Source: Acanthosepion lycidas
Taxonomy: Eukaryota; Mollusca; Cephalopoda; Sepiida; Sepiidae
Assembly: GCA_963932145.1 (NCBI GenBank)
Contig: OZ010580.1
Span: 7,712,379 to 7,776,378, forward strand
Direction of reading: 5' to 3'
DNA length: 64,000 bases
Notes under the pieces: generated by a model
What the model saw: only the letters and a program-made list of their open reading frames with translations
What the model was told of the DNA's origin: nothing
The model's database searches: none
Shown here: one piece after another, positions 20,503-31,569 of the stretch
Numbering within the stretch: the stretch's first letter is position 1
Layout of the letters: every line of letters starts with the position of its first letter
Translations under genes and position numbers: made by a program

Positions 20503-20620
20503 TTATATATAATTTATACATGTTTATACATAAAACATATATATGTGTTTATATATATATATATATATATAAAATATATGTATATAATATATATGTATAT
20601 ATATATATATGTATATAAGT

Positions 20621-20710
<90 letters not shown>
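20437..20710. repeat. (TA)n/(TG)n microsatellite cluster
   Basis: Alternating TA and TG tracts with short 'TTTATACATG' style interruptions. It ends in a ~44-nt (TG)n run. Confidence 0.96.
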
Positions 20711-20712
<2 letters not shown>

Positions 20713-20784
20713 ATATATAGAAAATAATCCAAAGTTCTTTAGTATTTTTGTTATTATTTTTTTAAAAATTGTGCTCGATACAAA

Positions 20785-20910
20785 ATTTAGGTGTTTTAAT
20801 AGCATATTCATAATTGAAATCAACTCCCTATTTAAACAATTCGCCCTGGCTGTTACCATGGAAAATTTGATTTCAATTATGAATATGTTATTAAAACACG
20901 TAAATTTCAG
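20785..20910. repeat. Foldback repeat
   Basis: 'GTGTTTTAATAGCATATTCA' (20792-20811) recurs inverted as 'TGAATATGTTATTAAAACAC' (20879-20898). The arms extend to about 38 bp (..TAATTGAAATCA / TGATTTCAATTA..) around a 43-nt loop. Confidence 0.85.
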
Positions 20911-21189
20911 AAATAAGTTATTCCGAAAATTTCGCTTGAAGATGGAACAGAGCTTACTTTAATCAATTTAATTCAAATAATTATATTGAAGTTTTTGGCT
21001 CCTGTTTTGAAACATGAGACCTCTTATGTACCGTGTTGGAATCATATTTTTAAATAAATAATTATAATATATAATGGTAATCAGTCTAGTAGAACATTTC
21101 TGAATTACACATAACGTTATGACAGAGATATGTTAAGCAAAGTCTCTGTTATAGTTAACAAGAATTGTACAAGGTTGATTATAAAGGGT

Positions 21190-21416
21190 TATGCAATTAT
21201 TCAACATTTGTTTAGGGAACGTCAGCATTGAGGCCAACAGCCAATATCGTATGGTGACAGTCTGTTTCATGCTTGAACGCAATCTTCAGATGCCCAAGTA
21301 TATTAGTATATATGTCTACAACCACCTGACAGTTCCGGTCGATGTTGACCTCAGTGTTTATATTTACGTTCTATCCTTGATATTGATCACGTTTTCCCAT
21401 AAATATAGCGTACATA

Positions 21417-21418
<2 letters not shown>
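21190..21418 (+). mobile_element. Element F fragment
   Basis: 'GACAGTCTGTTTCATGCTTG' then 'CGCAATCTTCAG', and later 'TATTGATCACGTTTTCCCAT' and 'AAATATAGCGTAC'. These blocks recur at 21.5-21.7, 40.9, 48.3 and 53.7-53.9 kb. No coding motif seen. Confidence 0.65.

Positions 21419-21482
<64 letters not shown>
21419..21482. repeat. (ATCT)n(TA)n compound microsatellite
   Basis: Follows the end of an element F fragment. Confidence 0.96.
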
Positions 21483-21485
<3 letters not shown>

Positions 21486-21561
21486 GAAATATAGTCTTAA
21501 GATGTGATATATTTATGGGATAAAGTGCTCAATATCTGAGATAGAGCGTGTGTAAATCTAA

Positions 21562-21684
21562 AAGTGAACATAGAAGTCAACACTTAGAGGCGACAGTCTG
21601 TTTCATGCTACATGCAATCGTCAGGCCACGATTGCATCTAGCATGAAACAGACTGTCGCCTCTAAGTGTTGACTTCTATGTTCA

Positions 21685-21687
<3 letters not shown>
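21562..21687. repeat. 126-bp near-perfect palindrome of element F
   Basis: The left arm 21562-21620 and right arm 21629-21687 match over 59 bp with one visible mismatch. The loop is TCAGGCCA. Each arm contains 'GCGACAGTCTGTTTCATGCT' or its complement. The right end enters (TA)n, 3' outward. Confidence 0.93.

Positions 21688-21768
<81 letters not shown>
21688..21768. repeat. (TA)n(TG)n microsatellite
   Basis: Starts at the outer end of the palindrome. Confidence 0.97.
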
Positions 21769-21769
<1 letters not shown>

Positions 21770-21789
21770 ATGTATGTAAAACCTAAAAT

Positions 21790-22400
21790 GAAGTACTGCT
21801 GTTATATATAGGCACCAGCGGCCCAGTCATCTTTTTCCAGTCTCGAAGATTTCAAAAGCGTCTCCGTGTTTTTGAGGGTGACAAAATATTTCCCTCGTTG
21901 CATCTCCTTCTCAAAGACGAGATGTAACAATCCTCTAACTTTTCTATCGCTACTTCCATGTAACCTGTTCAGATAAACTATATTCCTCAGTTCAACCAGT
22001 CTTTTCTACAAATATTTTCATGGCAATTGCTCTGTCAAGTTTTTTCACTGGTGTCCCAACGATATAAATTTAAGAGTGCAACTAGATTGACATCTGGGTC
22101 CCATCCTTTTGTTCGTTTGTAATAATTAAAAGCAACCACCACTTCTACTCCAAAAGTTTATTTTTCTCGCTCTTCCCACCTATGTAACTCCCTTCCGTTT
22201 ACTTCCTTCACTAATAACTACAATCTTTAACTACAAAAATTTAAATGCAATATCAATCTCCATCTTCTATCTTTTTGAATACCGTTAATCATTTATCCTT
22301 TCTCTATACTCAGTCTTTTCTCTCGTTTACATTCCCTGTCACTCCTCGTGTACTAGTAATATACCAGTCTTTCTTGGGATGAAATGATTTTAAAAAAATA
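21790..22400 (+). pseudogene. LINE family A remnant
   Basis: 'TTTTCTACAAATATTTTCAT' (22003) encodes the FYKYFHG-type block. The 'HPF..' block follows near 22105 and 'CTCTTCCCACCTATGTAACTC' type sequence near 22170 matches 'SHLWNSLP'. The 3' end has 'ACTCCTCGTGTACTAGT' and 'TCTTGGGATGAAATGATTTT' (22373-). Confidence 0.7.
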
Positions 22401-22419
22401 GTTTTATCCTTCATGGGTA

Positions 22420-22690
22420 TAGCCTATCTTACTACGAACTTTGTAGCGAATCACCCATATTTCCCAGCGTATTCCATTGGTGAGAAGCAAGTTCTATTCA
22501 AACAGCTTTTTCCTGCGACACACTGCTATGTGGAACCGACTCCCAGGAGGAGGATGTTTTCCCGACCGCTACCTTCTTAACAAGTTAATTTCAACAGGTA
22601 ATCATTATATTTTCCACATTTTGGCATAAGCTGTGCCACTTACTCTTTAACACTCTACCTTGAGTGGCTCCTGAACCTTGTGCAGTGTGA
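22420..22690 (+). pseudogene. Second LINE RT C-terminus, different family
   Basis: One frame from about 22455 reads 'RSKFYSNSFFLRHTAMWNRL' then 'PGGGCFPDRYLLNKLIST', ending at TAA near 22630. This is the conserved 'NSFFxRTAxxWNxLP..FPDxYxLxxFK' terminus of jockey/CR1-like LINEs. About 55 codons are intact. Confidence 0.7.
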
Positions 22691-22756
22691 ACCCCTCTGT
22701 AAAAAAATAGATATATATCCAGACGTTCTTTTCATGTGAATTTCATGCGATTTTCG

Positions 22757-22828
<72 letters not shown>

Positions 22829-22853
22829 GTCTATCTATCTAAGACTTTGTTCA

Positions 22854-22899
<46 letters not shown>

Positions 22900-22992
22900 A
22901 GACTTTGTTCATATCTATCTATATATCTATCTTGCCCTCTTCTTATGTTACTCAAGGTATCTCTTAGTGTATTCATATCAACCTATCCCGGC

Positions 22993-23024
<32 letters not shown>

Positions 23025-23162
23025 AGACTTTGTTCATATCTATCTATCTATCTATCTATCTATCTAAGACTTTGTTCATATCTATCTATATATCTATCTT
23101 GCCCTCTTATGTTACTCAAGGTATCTCTCAGTGTATTCATATCAACCTATCGCGGCCCTATC

Positions 23163-23193
<31 letters not shown>

Positions 23194-23205
23194 CTATCTA
23201 TCTCA
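22757..23205. repeat. (ATCT)n arrays in a duplicated higher-order unit
   Basis: ATCT runs alternate with 'AAGACTTTGTTCATATC'. A ~100-nt non-repeat block, 'ATCTTGCCCTCTTCTTATG' to 'CATATCAACCTATC', occurs twice (22931-22990 and 23097-23153). Confidence 0.94.
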
Positions 23206-24110
23206 CAACCACTTTTCACAAAGAACTTACGAGATTTCGGCTCACACGCGAGAAGTGGTTGTCAAAAAGGTTGCATTAATAATATTTAATTCACATACGG
23301 AAACGTTTACAAGAAAGAAATCAACTGTCTCCCGAAAATCAGACCCCAGGAACATTAGAAAGCAGACATAGGAAAGATGACGTACAAGCCTTTAGACTGC
23401 TGGACCACAACAAGTCGTTTAGTCTGGTGAACTCGGAACTAAACGTAGAAGCGCTCATGTCATACTCTCCTTCTTTCTCCTCCTCGCTATCGCCGTCTCT
23501 GGGATGAAGTCCAAATAGCGGTCAACTTCTCTTTTAGAGACATTGTAACTAAGTATGAAAATGTAAGGAAACATACAAGTATATTGGTCAGGCTAATATG
23601 CATTTCAGAGCAGTCGGGATATATTTATTCAGCTATGAGAGGATTGAAAAATTTTGAAAGGTGAAAGTTTACTAGCTCGCATGTTGCTAGGCAGTTTCTG
23701 TTAATATATATATATATATATTTTAAATTCAATACTTGATTTCGATATACATCTTATATCAATCCGTTTATATAAAAAAAAAAACACTTGCATATCAAAT
23801 TCTAACTATTATGTGTGTGAAAAATAATAAACCTTCAAAATACATTATAACAAAATTATATAAATTTAAATATGCATAGCTCAACAAATATTTATTCAAT
23901 TCACATTCAAAGAGCAGCAAAATGGCGACCGAAGTTCTTAATTCACGTAACTACTGGAGTCGTTTACTTATACATTTTTAGGGATACCTTTTAATCAAGA
24001 AGTTCTAAATTTAAAAACAAACTTAGTCAGGAACTCCTCAACTTCCTGAAGAAAAAAAAATGACATTGTGTTAGACTCGCGTATATATGCAGATTATATA
24101 TATATATATT
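23206..24110. other. Unassigned AT-rich region
   Basis: No recognisable elements. The open frame at 22967-23371 is the ATCT array plus non-coding flank. A short (TA)n lies at 23704-23721. Confidence 0.4.
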
Positions 24111-24111
24111 T

Positions 24112-24226
24112 TGCAAATCACTAGCGGGTCTTAAATGCCACTTAAGATTATCGCACAAACTTTCAAAACTGAATCAATAAACTGTCAGATACTCATACGT
24201 CGAAACAGACGGGAGAGAGTCCATTA
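24112..24226 (+). mobile_element. Repeat copy matching 7280-7391
   Basis: Carries 'CTTAAATGCCACTTAAGATT', 'AACTGAATCAATAA' and 'CTCATACGTCGAAACAGACG'. It shares the end 'GAGAGTCCATTA' but without a (TA)n expansion. Confidence 0.75.
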
Positions 24227-24229
24227 GGC

Positions 24230-25325
24230 TTTGAAGAATGCAAATCAGGTTTTTTTTGTTTTTTTTAATTGGAGCCAACGAACCTGAAAATCAGTTCTGA
24301 ATTGTAACATACAAAACTCAATAAAACAAATATATTATTTAATTTCAAATAGTTTTATTTGTTTTTAGTTGTTTTTATGAATATGGACAATATTTTCTGA
24401 AAGCAAAAAATTTTTTCAATGAACATTGTATTTTTAATACAATTATTTGTTATTTCTTTAATTATAATAGATTTTTACATTAAGTTTTTTAAAATATTAT
24501 AACATTAGTTAAAAGCAACATCAACCTTTCAAAGTGTCCAGATGAGATCGTACCTATAAGTATCAGTATCATCTTATGAAATTTAACTACTGCTAAACTT
24601 TAATTTATATGATCTTATTTTTATATTAATCTCAGTTAAGATATTTTTCCATAAATGAAATATGAAAATTAATAACTTAATGGAAATACAAATAACACAG
24701 TAAAATGTAATAAATGTACATAAAATTATAGTATTTTATGTACACTTCTGATAAAATTTCATAAGAACGGTACCTATAAATTAATTAGATAGCTTTTTCT
24801 TATGAAATTTAATCTCACTCTTAACAGTCTTATTTTTTAATTTCTTTATATTTTCTATAAAGAATCGTAAACGTAAAGATGAAAGCTAAGTACAAAAAAA
24901 AAAAAAAAATGAAAAATTAGAGCGCTGAAAGTTTTCCTTAAAAGTAACGAGGTAAATAATTTATTCATTTAAATCTAAATAATTTCACTTCCTTCCATCC
25001 GTAGAAAGAATTATCCTCCCGTAAGTTATCTAAACGTCATGAATCACATCTGTCATCACCTGTCAAGCTACGCGAAAGGTTATGACCTGCTTTGTTTTAT
25101 TTTCAAATTACATTTTTTCGGCGCAGAAGCTAAGTTAAGCTTGGTTCAAAATATTTTAAATAAACATTATAATTTCTGATTTTATTAAAATCAGTTTTGA
25201 AAAAATGATAATTGATTTTTAAAAGAATATCAAAGTCAGATTTTCATCTTTTTTATCAAATGATTGAAAATAATTGATTATCTGTCCTTTTTTTTTGACA
25301 AAAAAAAAAACAAGATTTTTAACGA
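24230..25325. other. Very AT-rich unassigned region
   Basis: About 1.1 kb of A/T-dominated DNA with short poly(A) and poly(T) tracts. No coding, RNA or repeat family recognised. Confidence 0.45.
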
Positions 25326-25331
25326 AAATTT

Positions 25332-25336
<5 letters not shown>

Positions 25337-25378
<42 letters not shown>

Positions 25379-25394
25379 GCACACACACACACAT

Positions 25395-25460
<66 letters not shown>
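25337..25460. repeat. (TA)n(CA)n(TA)n microsatellite
   Basis: TA, then CA with TACACA variants, then TA again. Confidence 0.96.
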
Positions 25461-25462
<2 letters not shown>

Positions 25463-25980
25463 TTATCGTCACACATGCAAGGTATGCTATAATTGCAGTT
25501 TCCAATAAGAATTTTTTTCTATCCGAAGGGAAGGGGAATAAACTTCGTCGCTCAGTTTGCTGTAAAGATCTTCCTTTTCCCACTGCACGTAAGAAAAATC
25601 GTTCGCTCGATATATGGTAACAAGAACCTCGCAGTTAAAGATTCGAGCATTCAAATAATGTATAGTGTATAAGTAACTGTTGGTTTCGCTGCGATCAAGT
25701 GACAAGAGGATTCATTATATCGGTAGTTTTCCTCAGTATTCTTTCTCTTTCTATACGGCATTTTCTCTGAGTGCTGATGTGCTACGTATTATGTAATCTC
25801 AAATATTGTATTGAATATGAGACAATCTCCTCCCAGCTGAAGAAGTCTTGTAATCCTACCGAAGAGTGCGAAAACTATCATAGACAAAATAAGAGAGGGA
25901 CTAGAAAGGTTTAAGTACAATAGGAACGACAAAAAAACTTATATTAAAATTAAACAGCGAGTGATAACGGACAAATGACG
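25461..25980. other. Unassigned spacer
   Basis: No recognised element. The open frames here have no known motif. Confidence 0.4.
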
Positions 25981-25982
25981 TT

Positions 25983-26300
25983 GAAATACAAATTCTCCTG
26001 TGAGCAATGAAGTTAAGCAACTTCTAACCTGGGCAGTACCTAGATGGATGACCGCTATGTGATAACCAGAGGTCGCAAGCTTCAATTGTGATGGTAGTGT
26101 AGTGGATGAGAGTTTGGATTTGGAACTTGGCGAGCAAAGTTCGAATTCCAGTCGGGTACGGTATATTAATCATTTACACGCAACTAACATTAGGAAAGAT
26201 ATGAACCCACTTCTTTTCCTCTAGGTTAATTAATAGAACTTTTATCACTAAATTATTATCTCCAAATATTTTTTTTACTATCCAAAACTATTTTCTGATT
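25983..26300 (+). mobile_element. 5S-tRNA chimeric SINE
   Basis: The 5S-like part (about 25983-26090) has 'GCAATGAAGTTAAGCAACTT' and 'CCTAGATGGATGACCGCTA'. The tRNA-like part (26091-26165) has the A box 'GGTAGTGTAGTGGATGAGAG' and the B box 'AGTTCGAATTCCAG'. The body follows with 'ACCCACTTCTTTTCCTC'. This copy shows both promoter types most clearly. Confidence 0.82.
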
Positions 26301-26570
26301 TTAAATAACAATGCCACTGTACAAAACTCAAGAAAAAATGGTCTTTGATGTGACGCACAGGCTTCACTCGATCGAATCTATTTTTAACCACTGATCTTAG
26401 AATGCGGATATATAAAACTGACAGATTACATATATTTGAAAGAGTTTTGCTCTGTATATGATATTCATATGAAAGTTTCGAATTAACAAGGCTATTTAAG
26501 AACATGATTCGAGTTTTCAAGTTAATGGTTTGGTGTTCAATATCTGTGCATATTTCTAAGATGAGGTATT

Positions 26571-27128
26571 ATGCACACAATTTACATTATTCCGACTATT
26601 GTCCTCTTCATCTTTGTCGCCAAATGTATTACAACGTTTCGGCCGTTGTACGCTCCGGCCTTCTTCAGGTGGTTGGAATGTCGAACTGAACCCTTTATTT
26701 CGCTCTTTATTGACTGTGCCATGTATCCTCGAGGACACATGGCACAGTGAATAAAGGCATTAGTTAGATCCAGTGACAGGACCCAAAGAGTGTGAGTTCA
26801 ATACCTGGTTAAGGCAGTGGATAATTTGAAGACGGGAATTAATAGGAGATAACTGATAACTGACATACATTAAACATGGCACGTGGAACTAGAAAAGTCT
26901 ATCCCAGTGAGCTAAATAAAGGGTTCAGTTCGACATTCCAATCACCTGAAGATACTAAAGGGCCGAAACGTTATAATAAATATGGCGACAAAGATGAGGA
27001 CAATAGTCCGAATAATGTTAATAGGGTACATAATAACTCATCTCAGAAATATAAACAGATACTAAAGGGCCGAAGCGTTGTAATAAATATGGCGACAAAG
27101 ATGATGACAATATTCCGAATAATGTAAA
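26571..27128. mobile_element. S2 SINE head-to-head dimer with palindromic junction
   Basis: The minus copy 26571-26730 is internally deleted. The plus copy 26731-27128 is nearly full length. The junction is an almost perfect 50-bp palindrome (26706-26755) centred on CTC|GAG, formed by the two 5' tRNA heads. The plus copy has the A box 'TGGCACAGTGAATAAAGGCA', the B-box region 'GTGAGTTCAATACCTGG', and then two tandem copies of the 3' tail (26960-27035 and 27060-27128). Confidence 0.88.
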
Positions 27129-27239
27129 TAGTCGATTCTAAAAAAAAAAAAAAAAAAAAGAAGCCTTTACAATCTAAACATATTCCTGGCTTTAAATAAC
27201 CCGTAAAAGGTTGATAAGTCGTAAAAAAGAAATCAATCA

Positions 27240-28275
27240 CTCAACGTTTTCTTTTTGTATATCCTTTTCTTCTTTCTAACTTTTTTTGTTTTTTTATCTC
27301 CTTTGTTTTCGTCTTTTTTTATACGGTTCAGTACGCGTAATTTGCACAGTTCTGAGTGTGTGCCTGTTCCTATTCTACCATGCATGCCTGTCAAAACAGC
27401 TTGCTGCATTTATGTAATCTGCAATTTATTTACTCCCATTTTTTCCGCAGGCGTAGTACTACCCATTTGTCTGTGTTTTTCTAAGTTTGCCCTCATGTTA
27501 TTTGTTCGGATGCAAGTGGTCTCGAGTGTGACGATACGTTATCTAGTTTCACTTTTCAGATTGCCTCCGCGTAAACATGTTCATAATTTTTGATTTGCAA
27601 TAGTATCCATCTACCTTTCAAATCCTTGGTCTTTACTGATCATTATGATTGTATACATGCTACGAACATAAGAGCTGGTATTGTACGATATATTTTTTTT
27701 TAAATGTGTTTATTTCTGTTCTTTATCGAAATATTAAAGATGGATTTTTGCAAGGATGCGTGATTTCTGCTTCGTCTCCTCCGTTTTTAGCTAAACATTA
27801 TTTGCTTACGTAAGCACGATACTTGTGAACAGAGTAAAAACAAACCTGGGCATATTCGATACAGATGTCAATCGATGGCTGAGACCAATCGATTGGTATT
27901 AATAAGAAATTGTCTGGTTGGGAAGATTTAATAAAAAAAAAAAAACTATTTTAAAACTGAGATTATTTTTTTAAGTTTTAAGATTATTTAAATCAAGATT
28001 AAAAAAATATATATAATACAGAAATTAAAAAAAGTTATTGATTTTAAATTCGTTTACCTTATATACGAGGCCTGATCAAAATGTATCGAGACTGTTGCTC
28101 TACTAATGGAGTTAAGGTAAACAGAGTTATGACATCGATTGATTTTGAACGCACTAACTTATAACGTTCTCCCTCACTTCCGTTGTTTATAACAGTGCAT
28201 GGAAGGAAAGTGTGTAGAGTGTGGTTGTCTCAACAGACTAAGGTCGTTCCTTCAATGACCATGGATTGTGCTGCA
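27240..28275. other. Unassigned region
   Basis: Pyrimidine-rich, then AT-rich, sequence. The frame at 27255-27593 has no known motif. I see no repeat family. Confidence 0.4.
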
Positions 28276-28445
28276 GTTTTTGGCTGATGGAGTAATGGAT
28301 AGTGACTCAGATTAAGGAATCGAAGAGCCGAGTTCGAATTCCAGTCGAATTCATTACATTCACTTACGTGCTAATACCCTTGGGAAGGGTATGGGTCCTC
28401 TTCTTCTCCACCAGCTAGTCCAGGTTCTCTAGCCTTGGATGGCAA
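28276..28445 (+). mobile_element. tRNA-like part and body of the 5S-tRNA SINE
   Basis: 'TGATGGAGTAATGGATAGTG' (A-box-like) and 'GAGTTCGAATTCCAGTCG' (B box), then 'GGTCCTCTTCTTCTCCACC' as in other copies. No 5S part is evident. Confidence 0.7.
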
Positions 28446-28559
28446 CAGGTCTACCTCAGAAAGAAAAAGCAAATAGGTGCGAGAAAAAATCTGCCTCGTC
28501 TGTCATGCATCGAAAGATACATGATCGCCTAAGCGTTTATCCCGTATGACAGATAACTG

Positions 28560-29215
28560 ACATTAAGAATCAGTAATATTTTCGTCCTGACTTGGCGACT
28601 CGGCATCAGTCACATACCCACCATCGTAAAGTTGCTTCTCTCTGCCTTTTCTATAAATACTTTCATGATTATAATATAATTTTCTCGTCGCTCTTTTGTC
28701 CATGATAGTCATGGCATTATTCTGTAAGACCACACCTCTATTATTTTACGTCTCTTCTTCATCTTGAAGGAGATTGTCTCATATTCACTGCCATATAGGA
28801 GATTAAATATTACGTTGCTCATCAGCAGTCGTTTCTTTGATAGAAAAGAGGCCTTATTAAAAGAGTACGAATAGTGAGGAAAACTACAGATATAATGAAT
28901 TATTGTCACTTGATCCCAGTGAAAGTCAACAAATATTTATACAGCCCACATTGTTCGGAACCTCTCTTCGCTATGGTACTTATGCGTTATGAATTTAAGC
29001 ACACCACAACAAGGTCTCATCGGTCTACATTTGAATTAGTTAGCTATAACCGTAAGTTCTTTGCTAATAGTTTCTTCTGTCGAACTTCTCGCTTATGGAA
29101 ATCTCTTGCGGTTCTGTGCATTCCAGCCGATTTTGATCTTCAAATTCTTCTACACTCTCTAAATCGTAGTGTCTTAGTAGCTTTACTGACTTGCATGTGT
29201 TGATTTCGATTGAAC
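28560..29215 (+). pseudogene. LINE family A remnant split by a family B fragment
   Basis: 28585-28690 covers 'SHRHKVASL..FYKYFHDY'. 28700-28865 is an opposite-strand family B insert. The coding trace resumes at about 28985 with 'RYEFKHTTTRSHRSTFELVS', 'NRKFFANSFFCRTSRLWKSL' and 'FDLQILLHSLNRSVL'. The resumed part is open for about 70 codons. Confidence 0.75.
28700..28865 (-). pseudogene. LINE family B fragment
   Basis: Minus frame 'NVIFNLLYGSEYETISFKMK' then 'KRRKIIEVWSYRIMP' is a decayed version of the 'VLLYG.ETWTIS..M.KRLEATEMWFYRRM' block. It lies inside the family A remnant. Confidence 0.7.
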
Positions 29216-29369
29216 AAAATGTCTGAAAAATTTCTTTATATAAAGAAATGATTTGTTCTTCGAATTATCATTAGGTCATTAAACAAAACCAAAATTTAAG
29301 TTCAAAGAAAGCATTTAAATTAATTAAATAGAATAGAAAGTCCGTGGCGGTACCAAATTTTTTTTTTTT

Positions 29370-29772
29370 TTTTTTAATCATTCAACCCCAAGCAAGGCGG
29401 GAAGCCACTAGCACGCAAGGGGTTATAGAGTTGGAGCGAGAACAAAGAGGAGTGATAGAGGAAAGGATGAAGAGATTGTTAGGGGATAGATCAGGGCATC
29501 TGGAGACATCGATTCACGTTACATTTGAATAGTTGGAAATAGAAAAACAAGAAATGGGGAGGGAGTTCCACAGGCGAGATATGCGAGACATGAAGCTATT
29601 GGAGTAGAAGAGACGGCTACATTTAACAGTTTCGACAGTGAACGGGTGAGAGCGAGATGCCAATCTAGTAGAACGCTTAAATTCATGAAGTCTGTGAACC
29701 AACGAAAGCAGCTCATCGGAGCAGTTACTGTGAAAATATTTGTAAAAAAGACAGAGGTGGGCAGCGGCACGT

Positions 29773-29827
<55 letters not shown>

Positions 29828-29960
29828 CAGACGAGATGCCAAATCAGACCCAATTACATTGCATATCCGTCTTTGGATTTTATCAAGGACCTTGAGACTT
29901 TTAGAATGGGCTCCGGACCATATATGCCAACAATACTCCATGCAAGGGCAAATGATACAA
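29370..29960 (-). pseudogene. LINE family A remnant with internal (GA)n expansion
   Basis: Minus strand, from high to low: 'MEYCWHIWSGAHSKSLKVLD' and 'KIQRRICNVIGSDLASRLQS', then a Ser-Leu repeat encoded by a 47-nt (GA)n tract (29777-29823), then 'DVPLPTSVFFTNIFTVTAP'. A shifted frame follows with 'EFKRSTRLASRSHPFTVETV' and 'SRLFYSNSFMSRISRLWNSL'. The tail 'CTAGCACGCAAGGGGTTA' is at 29408. Few disruptions, so a relatively young copy. Confidence 0.82.
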
Positions 29961-30129
29961 AAATAGATAATGCCGACTTAAGGACTTAAATAATTAAGCC
30001 AATATATAATTAAATAAAATAAATTAATAGGTCTTCGTATTTAAATAATTAAATCCTTAAAATGTTTTAACTAATAAATTCGCATCGAGTACTTGCTCTT
30101 GAAATCTTTTGCCAACATTTTACTTATAA

Positions 30130-30645
30130 GAATCAGCTCTCTTTACGTGTCCTTCATGACGTGGGTGATCATGGCTCTCCACTATTTTCTGTACTTCGTA
30201 GCTCTTCATAAATGTTTGCTTTGTTATTTCCCCTGAACTCTGTTTATTCATCCAATTCCTAAAGCTCATTTAGGTTATGCGTTGTTTTTCTCTGTCTTTC
30301 TTGCCTTCAATCTGTTTCTTTTCTCATTATGTGCCCTAAAAATATCAACGGTCTCTTCCTGATGTTAGTATAAACATGCTTTTTGCCATTTTCTCTAAAG
30401 CTTCGTCGTTGCTCCCATATTCGGTCACTAGTATCCTCATCATCCTTCTGTAGAACCACATTTCTGTTGCTTCAAGTCTCTTCTTCATCTGTGATGAAAT
30501 TGTCCAGCATTCTCTTTCATATAGAAGAACTGATATCACGTAACATTTTAGTACACTTTTCTTTGTATCTTTGAATTTTTTTAAAATCCTTAATACACTT
30601 CTTAGCTTTTTGGAATGCATCTTTGGTTCTCCCATGGCACCTTCG
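30130..30645 (-). pseudogene. LINE family B RT C-terminus
   Basis: The minus frame 30345-30635 includes 'KKSVLKCYVISVLLYERECW', 'TISSQMKKRLEATEMWFYRR' and 'MMRILVTEYGSNDEALEKMA'. It continues in a shifted frame to 'SYEVQKIVESHDHPRHEGHV' near 30150-30205, which is the protein's end. It matches the region following the RT thumb in widespread animal LINEs. Confidence 0.8.
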
Positions 30646-30699
30646 GATTTCAGTGTCGCATTTTCATTTAAAACACTTCCCAGATATTTAAATTTTTGT

Positions 30700-31017
30700 T
30701 CTTGTTTGATTTTGGTATCCTCATCAATTTACTAACTAATTTGCATTCTGTCTTTTCGAATTTCTTTTCACTTTCCTTTATTAGCTCCTATAAGATTTTT
30801 TGTAGTTTTATTTTATGCGTCTGCCATCAACACTGTGTCGTCTGCAGATTTTATGTCATGATTGTGACCGCCAATAATAAATCCTGGTAGGACTTCTAGT
30901 TCTCTCAGAATCGCCTCACTGGATACATTGAATAAGTCAGGTGAGAAGATACATCCTTGTCTTAGACTCTTTGGATTATGCACAATAATGAAATTCTTTA
31001 TTGAGTTCTATATTTTT
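30700..31017 (-). pseudogene. Upstream part of the same LINE family B copy
   Basis: 'CCATCAACACTGTGTCGTC' (30825-) reverse-translates to a '..DDTVLMAD' RT active-site-like block (F/YxDD neighbourhood). 'TACATCCTTGTCTTAGACTC' (30950-) reads on the minus strand as the RT 'G(V/L)RQGC' block. Both are in the order expected for an RT. Confidence 0.6.

Positions 31018-31085
<68 letters not shown>
31018..31085. repeat. (TA)n microsatellite
   Basis: About 68 nt of pure TA. Confidence 0.97.
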
Positions 31086-31088
<3 letters not shown>

Positions 31089-31560
31089 GTTAAAGTGATT
31101 CATCTAAAAATGAAGGCAATTTCGTAATTTATCACGATTGTATACTATCTTATTTTTTTAACATTTCACTTAGAATTGATGACACTGCTAACAAAGTCGG
31201 CTTGGGTGAATGTTACTATTGCCAAGCAACCACAAAGAATTTAAAATTCTACGTCGGTGTTCATTCATTACATTGGCATTAAAATAACTAGACACATTGG
31301 AGAATTGCTAATGGGTCTCAAGTTGTCCGCCATACTAATGATTAGTCATTAGTGAATTGCTTCTCTCGATGATCATGACAAAACTGATGTTATGATTAAA
31401 TGTACAAGTTTAACATGGATACTGCATCTCCCCACAATCAGTAAATAATCTGAATTAAAACTATTATGATGATTGCTTTTTACTAGTAATTTTAAAACAA
31501 AATTCATCGTAGTTTCTTTTTATGCAATTTCCATTTTGTCATCGCACAATGGAAACCGCG
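31086..31560. other. Unassigned spacer
   Basis: No recognised element. Confidence 0.4.
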
Positions 31561-31569
31561 TGGATTGGA

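Noticed and set aside
20406..20859. Frames rich in Tyr-Ile, Cys-Val or Thr-His repeats
   Set aside because: Direct translations of (TA)n, (TG)n and (CA)n. The same holds at 3.5, 11.4, 11.8, 25.3, 38.5, 48.4, 53.6, 57.3 and 57.7 kb.
22757..23205. CRISPR-like array (repeat/spacer alternation)
   Set aside because: Simple ATCT microsatellite with a duplicated interruption, in an evidently animal genome.
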